64,000 nt of DNA from Thermophilibacter immobilis (lineage in GTDB: Bacteria; Actinomycetota; Coriobacteriia; Coriobacteriales; Atopobiaceae), in the NCBI RefSeq assembly GCF_015277515.1, contig NZ_CP063767.1, positions 2,099,715 through 2,163,714 on the forward strand, written 5' to 3'. This document shows positions 61,223-64,000 of this stretch, one piece after another. A program made the translations under genes and the position numbers. Each line of letters starts with the position of its first letter. The stretch's first letter is position 1. The notes under the pieces were generated by a model, which worked only from the letters and a program-made list of their open reading frames with translations, ran no database searches and was not told where the DNA came from.

Positions 61223-61984
61223 CTAGTCCTTCTTGTGAGGGCGGGGCTTCTTCTCCCTGCGCACGACGTCAACCTCGACGGGACGATTGGCCGCCTCGGC
61301 CTCGGCGTCGGCGCGGGCCTTCTCCATCACCTTGCTCGTAATGAGCTTCTGCTGGATGACCTGCCACGTCGAGGAGGTCACATAGTAGAGCAGCACGGCC
61401 GAGGGCACGGACCAGCCGAACCACAGCATCATGATAGACATCACGACGCCCATGGTCATGGTCTGGCTCTTCTGCGCGCTGTCCTGCGCGGCGAAGTTGT
61501 TGAGCACCATGGGGATGAACGTCAACACGCCAAAGAGGACGTCGAAGAGGATATAGGGCGCGGCGGCGACCCAGTCGCCCAGGGCAACCATGTCGGCGCA
61601 GGACTTTGCGATCGAGGGAAGGATGCCAAAGAAGCTCGCGTCGGCGGGAACCTGCTTGATCACCGAGAAGAGGCCGAAGAAAATGGGCATCTGCAGGAAT
61701 ATGGGCAGACAGCCGCCAATAGGGTTGAAGTGCATGTCCGCGTAGGCCTTGCGCATCTCCTCGGACTGACGCGTGGGGTCATCCGCGTAGCGCTCCTGAA
61801 TCTCCTGGAGCTTGGGCTGCATGACCTGCATGCGCGCCGTGGACTTGGTCGAATGGTTCATGAGGGGCGTGAGGATCAGCCTGATGATGAACGTCAGGAT
61901 GATGACGGCGAGCCCCCAGTCGCCCACGATGCCCTGGATGCCCGCAAGCACCATCGTCAGAAAGTTAGTAAACCATTCCCACAT
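61223..61984 (-). CDS. yidC: membrane protein insertase YidC/SpoIIIJ
   Basis: 253 residues with five to six membrane helices; the hydrophilic-groove segment IRLILTPLMNHSTKST includes the conserved arginine, and the family's NPIGGCLPIFLQMPIFFGLF motif is present. It inserts membrane proteins with or without Sec. The N-terminal signal/lipobox of Gram-positive SpoIIIJ types is not evident here, so it starts with a membrane helix. Neighbours yidD and rnpA upstream, jag downstream. Confidence 0.95.
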   Translation of the reverse strand: MWEWFTNFLTMVLAGIQGIVGDWGLAVIILTFIIRLILTPLMNHSTKSTARMQVMQPKLQEIQERYADDPTRQSEEMRKAYADMHFNPIGGCLPIFLQMPIFFGLFSVIKQVPADASFFGILPSIAKSCADMVALGDWVAAAPYILFDVLFGVLTFIPMVLNNFAAQDSAQKSQTMTMGVVMSIMMLWFGWSVPSAVLLYYVTSSTWQVIQQKLITSKVMEKARADAEAEAANRPVEVDVVRREKKPRPHKKD

Positions 61985-62007
61985 GGTTCCTCCGTGGTCC
62001 GCACCCC

Positions 62008-62253
62008 TCAGGGAACGGGATCATAGCCGCCAGCGTTAAAGGGATGACACCTCAAGACCCTGCGCCCTGCGAGGAGCCCCCCTCTGAGAAGACCATAGCG
62101 CGCGATCGCCTGACGCGCGTACTCCGAGCAGGTGGGCGTGTAAATGCAGTGAGCTCCAAAAAGCGGGGACACGCGGCGCTGATAGAAGCTGATGGCCGCC
62201 TGCGCCGCGCCCGCCGCCGAAAAACTGTACCCGTAAGAGCCCACCCTACGCAC
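62008..62253 (-). CDS. yidD: membrane protein insertion efficiency factor YidD
   Basis: 81 residues: [34 protein letters not shown] and [14 protein letters not shown] are the YidD hallmarks. GTG start at 62253 overlaps the end of rnpA by eight bases. Thought to help YidC-dependent insertion. Confidence 0.95.
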   Translation of the reverse strand: MRRVGSYGYSFSAAGAAQAAISFYQRRVSPLFGAHCIYTPTCSEYARQAIARYGLLRGGLLAGRRVLRCHPFNAGGYDPVP

Positions 62254-62566
62254 CGCCCCTTCCGAGCAGCTTTCTCAAGGAGCCAGACACCTGCTCGGGA
62301 GAGCTGTCATGGGTCCTTCTCGTGGAGAACAGGATAACGTCGTATCCGTCTTGGGGAAGGCTACTCATGCGCGCCGCCTCCCTGAGGACCCGCTTGCACC
62401 TGTTCCTGAAGACGGCGTTTCCGATCCTCTTGGCCGCGACGAAGGCGACCCTGCCCGGGGTACCTTCGTCGCATGGTGCTACGCGAATTCGCAGAAGGGA
62501 GTCGTTGAGCCGCTTCCCCCGCGAGAAGACCTCCTCAAATTCCTGCTTGGATTTGATGGTCTTCAT
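62246..62566 (-). CDS. rnpA: ribonuclease P protein component
   Basis: 106 residues with [40 protein letters not shown] (the conserved RNR..KR motif). It assists the RNase P RNA in processing tRNA 5' ends. It follows rpmH by nine bases and overlaps yidD. Confidence 0.95.
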   Translation of the reverse strand: MKTIKSKQEFEEVFSRGKRLNDSLLRIRVAPCDEGTPGRVAFVAAKRIGNAVFRNRCKRVLREAARMSSLPQDGYDVILFSTRRTHDSSPEQVSGSLRKLLGRGGA

Positions 62567-62575
62567 CGAAGCGCG

Positions 62576-62710
62576 CTAGACAGTGAGCCGCTTGCGGCCC
62601 TTGGCGCGACGACGGGCCAGCACGGCGCGGCCGCCCTTGGTGGCCATGCGCGCGCGGAATCCATGTGTGGTGGCGCGCTTGCGCTTGTTCGGCTGATACG
62701 TACGCTTCAT
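62576..62710 (-). CDS. rpmH: 50S ribosomal protein L34
   Basis: 44 residues: [20 protein letters not shown] and [13 protein letters not shown], fully matching L34. First gene of the minus-strand block; the promoter must be in the AT-rich gap 62711-63037. Confidence 0.97.
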   Translation of the reverse strand: MKRTYQPNKRKRATTHGFRARMATKGGRAVLARRRAKGRKRLTV

Positions 62711-63037
62711 AGCTATTCCTCCCAGTTGGGTGTTAACTCCATCTTGCGCAACAAGCCTAAAGATTGTAAGGGTCTTGCCGCTGACCTGTCAATTTATACT
62801 CAAAAGAATCTCCCCGCGCGTGCGCGCCCCCTGAAATCTTTCGCATCGAAATGAATCCATTCTTCCAAACTGATGAAATATGTCCTTGAGATGGTATGCT
62901 TTGCACGTTCTTCTCGACTGTGTTTGAACAGTTTTCTACAGGTTTTTTTCCTTTGTTGAAAACTTTTCTTTACATCGAATTCTATCTGAAAAGTTTTCTT
63001 CAAATGTCGAGCAAGCGTTGAAAGGGAAGCGGAGACG
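62711..63037. other. AT-rich divergent intergenic region near the origin
   Basis: 327 bp between rpmH (minus) and the ATPase gene (plus), clearly AT-richer than its surroundings, with GAAAACTTTTC and GAAAAGTTTTC repeats (about 62957-63000) and TTTTCTACA (62932-62940), one mismatch from a TTTTCCACA DnaA-like box. It likely contains the promoters of both genes; a role at the origin is possible but not shown. No gene seen. Confidence 0.5.
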
Positions 63038-64000
63038 GTGGCACGAGACTTCTATCCCTTCGTCAAAGGGGGTCAGGAAGCGGCGGGCGAGAAGGGCGGC
63101 GGCGCCTCCGACGAGGTCTGCACCGTCCACCATCCCGCCCGCATAGCCGTCTACGACGACGCCTCGGCGGCACCGCGCGTGGTGGTCGTGGAGCCCAAGG
63201 CGGTCCGCGACTACCTCGACGAGATAACGTCAACCGTCAACCGCCTCTCCCACGAGCAGGGGGGGACCATCCCCTTCATGGTCGTCCGGGAGATCGTGGA
63301 GAACTTCATCCACGCCTCCTTCCGGGCACCCACCATCTCCATCCTCGACGCGGGGAGCACCCTGCGCTTCTCCGACCAGGGTCCCGGCATCCGCGAGAAG
63401 GCGCTCGCCCTCGAGTACGGCACGTCCTCGGCGACGGAGGAGATGAAGCACTACATCCGCGGGGTGGGGTCGGGGCTTCCTTACGCGCAACAGTACATGG
63501 TCGACAAGGGCGGGAGCCTCGAGATAGAGGACAACATCGCGGGGGGAACCGTGGTCACCATATCGACCCTGCCCGCCGAGGGGGCCCGCTCGGTGGCCAA
63601 GGCCCGGCCCGAGGCAGCCGCTCCGGAGACGCCAACCCAGCCGGCCTGGCCAGCGCCCTGGACGCAGCAGCCGTCGTACCCCTACCCCTGGGCGCAGCAA
63701 CCCATGGGCTCCCCGCAGCCGCAAACGGCGGCGCCCGCGTATCAGCAGCAGGCACCGGTGCCCACCTACCCGCCGCAGGCGGCTCCACTGTCAACGGCCT
63801 TCCGCGTCGGCACGCCCGCGACGCCCCCCTCGCTCGATGCCCGCCAGGTCGAGGCGATCGCATACCTCGCCGAGCACGGCACCGCGGGACCCACCGAACT
63901 CTCACAGACCTGCGGATTCTCAGCTCCCACCTGGTCGCGGTCCCTCTCCTCCCTGCAGGAGATGGGGCTCGCCATCAAACAGGGGCAGAAGTACCGCCTG
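63038..64000 (+). CDS. GHKL ATPase with proline/glutamine-rich linker and winged helix (partial, runs off window)
   Basis: Open from GTG 63038 (AAAGGGAAGCGGAG upstream) to the window end, 321 codons. Residues about 75-190 form a GHKL ATPase: N-box VVREIVENFIHASF (82-95), D113QGPG, G142VGSGL and GGTVVTIS. A Pro/Gln/Ala-rich linker (about 195-265) leads to a winged-helix domain (about 268-321; ARQVEAIAYLAEHGTAGPTEL, then WSRSLSSLQEMGLAIKQG). The pairing of a SpoIIAB/kinase-type ATPase with a MarR-like DNA-binding domain is unusual. It stands divergent to rpmH, where dnaA is often found. No phosphoacceptor histidine is seen. Function unknown; a DNA-binding or anti-sigma-like switch is possible. 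Confidence 0.75.
   Translation, partial: MARDFYPFVKGGQEAAGEKGGGASDEVCTVHHPARIAVYDDASAAPRVVVVEPKAVRDYLDEITSTVNRLSHEQGGTIPFMVVREIVENFIHASFRAPTISILDAGSTLRFSDQGPGIREKALALEYGTSSATEEMKHYIRGVGSGLPYAQQYMVDKGGSLEIEDNIAGGTVVTISTLPAEGARSVAKARPEAAAPETPTQPAWPAPWTQQPSYPYPWAQQPMGSPQPQTAAPAYQQQAPVPTYPPQAAPLSTAFRVGTPATPPSLDARQVEAIAYLAEHGTAGPTELSQTCGFSAPTWSRSLSSLQEMGLAIKQGQKYRL

Overview
The window is high-GC actinobacterial chromosome, most likely from the Coriobacteriia (an Olsenella/Atopobium-like member of the Atopobiaceae). This rests on the proteins and gene order: an FHA / PP2C / SEDS / PASTA-kinase cluster, a rpmH-rnpA-yidD-yidC-jag-rsmG-parA-parB origin-proximal block with three parS sites, and very G/C-rich codon use. 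The taxon is an inference from gene content and no database was consulted.

Layout. (1) 208-9867: one tightly packed operon for cell-wall growth and its phosphorylation control: a membrane Ser/Thr kinase, two FHA proteins, a PP2C phosphatase, a single-chain SEDS-transpeptidase fusion, and a PASTA kinase. (2) About 10.9-31.8 kb: an accessory island in scars and layers. A GGDEF/EAL-like gene changes into unrelated sequence part way through its EAL domain. Mobilization genes follow (helicase-like protein, ribbon-helix-helix protein, MOBP relaxase, VirD4-like coupling protein), then a 5'-truncated yraN, a tRNA-Ala, and lower-GC Firmicutes-like cargo: an MFS transporter, FetAB-like ABC transporter and an arsenic operon. 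Two copies of one 1457-bp IS256-family element lie in the island. The first has an 8-bp target duplication and splits a small DNA-binding gene. The second has none, and joins a truncated arsA to a truncated Z1 helicase next to a MutL/MORC-type ATPase, so it marks a deletion or rearrangement. (3) 31.8-41.9 kb: housekeeping genes on the minus strand (tRNA-Arg, purC, a two-component system, a Tat lipoprotein, purB, argH, argG), with an arginine-rich leader ORF ahead of argG. (4) 42.5-43.9 kb: an IS1249-like element with perfect ends and an 8-bp target duplication beside tRNA-Lys. (5) 44-57.6 kb: M29 aminopeptidase, tRNA-Gly, glutathione peroxidase with an OhrR-type regulator and BioY, glutaredoxin, a degenerate M28-like membrane protein, two WYL regulators, a DnaQ-DinG helicase, ddl and rlmN. 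(6) 57.6-64 kb: the origin-proximal block on the minus strand, then an AT-rich gap and a plus-strand GHKL-ATPase/winged-helix gene that runs off the end.

How the genes fit together. Genes 208-9867 should couple peptidoglycan elongation or division to reversible Ser/Thr phosphorylation. The 45.8-47.5 kb genes look like a peroxide-responsive unit with its own operator boxes. The WYL pair and DinG lie close together on opposite strands and suggest DNA-damage control. The arsenic operon is damaged in at least three places (an amber stop in the CoA-disulfide reductase/rhodanese gene, a 5'-truncated second arsR, arsA cut by the IS), but arsR, the Acr3-type pump and arsD look intact.
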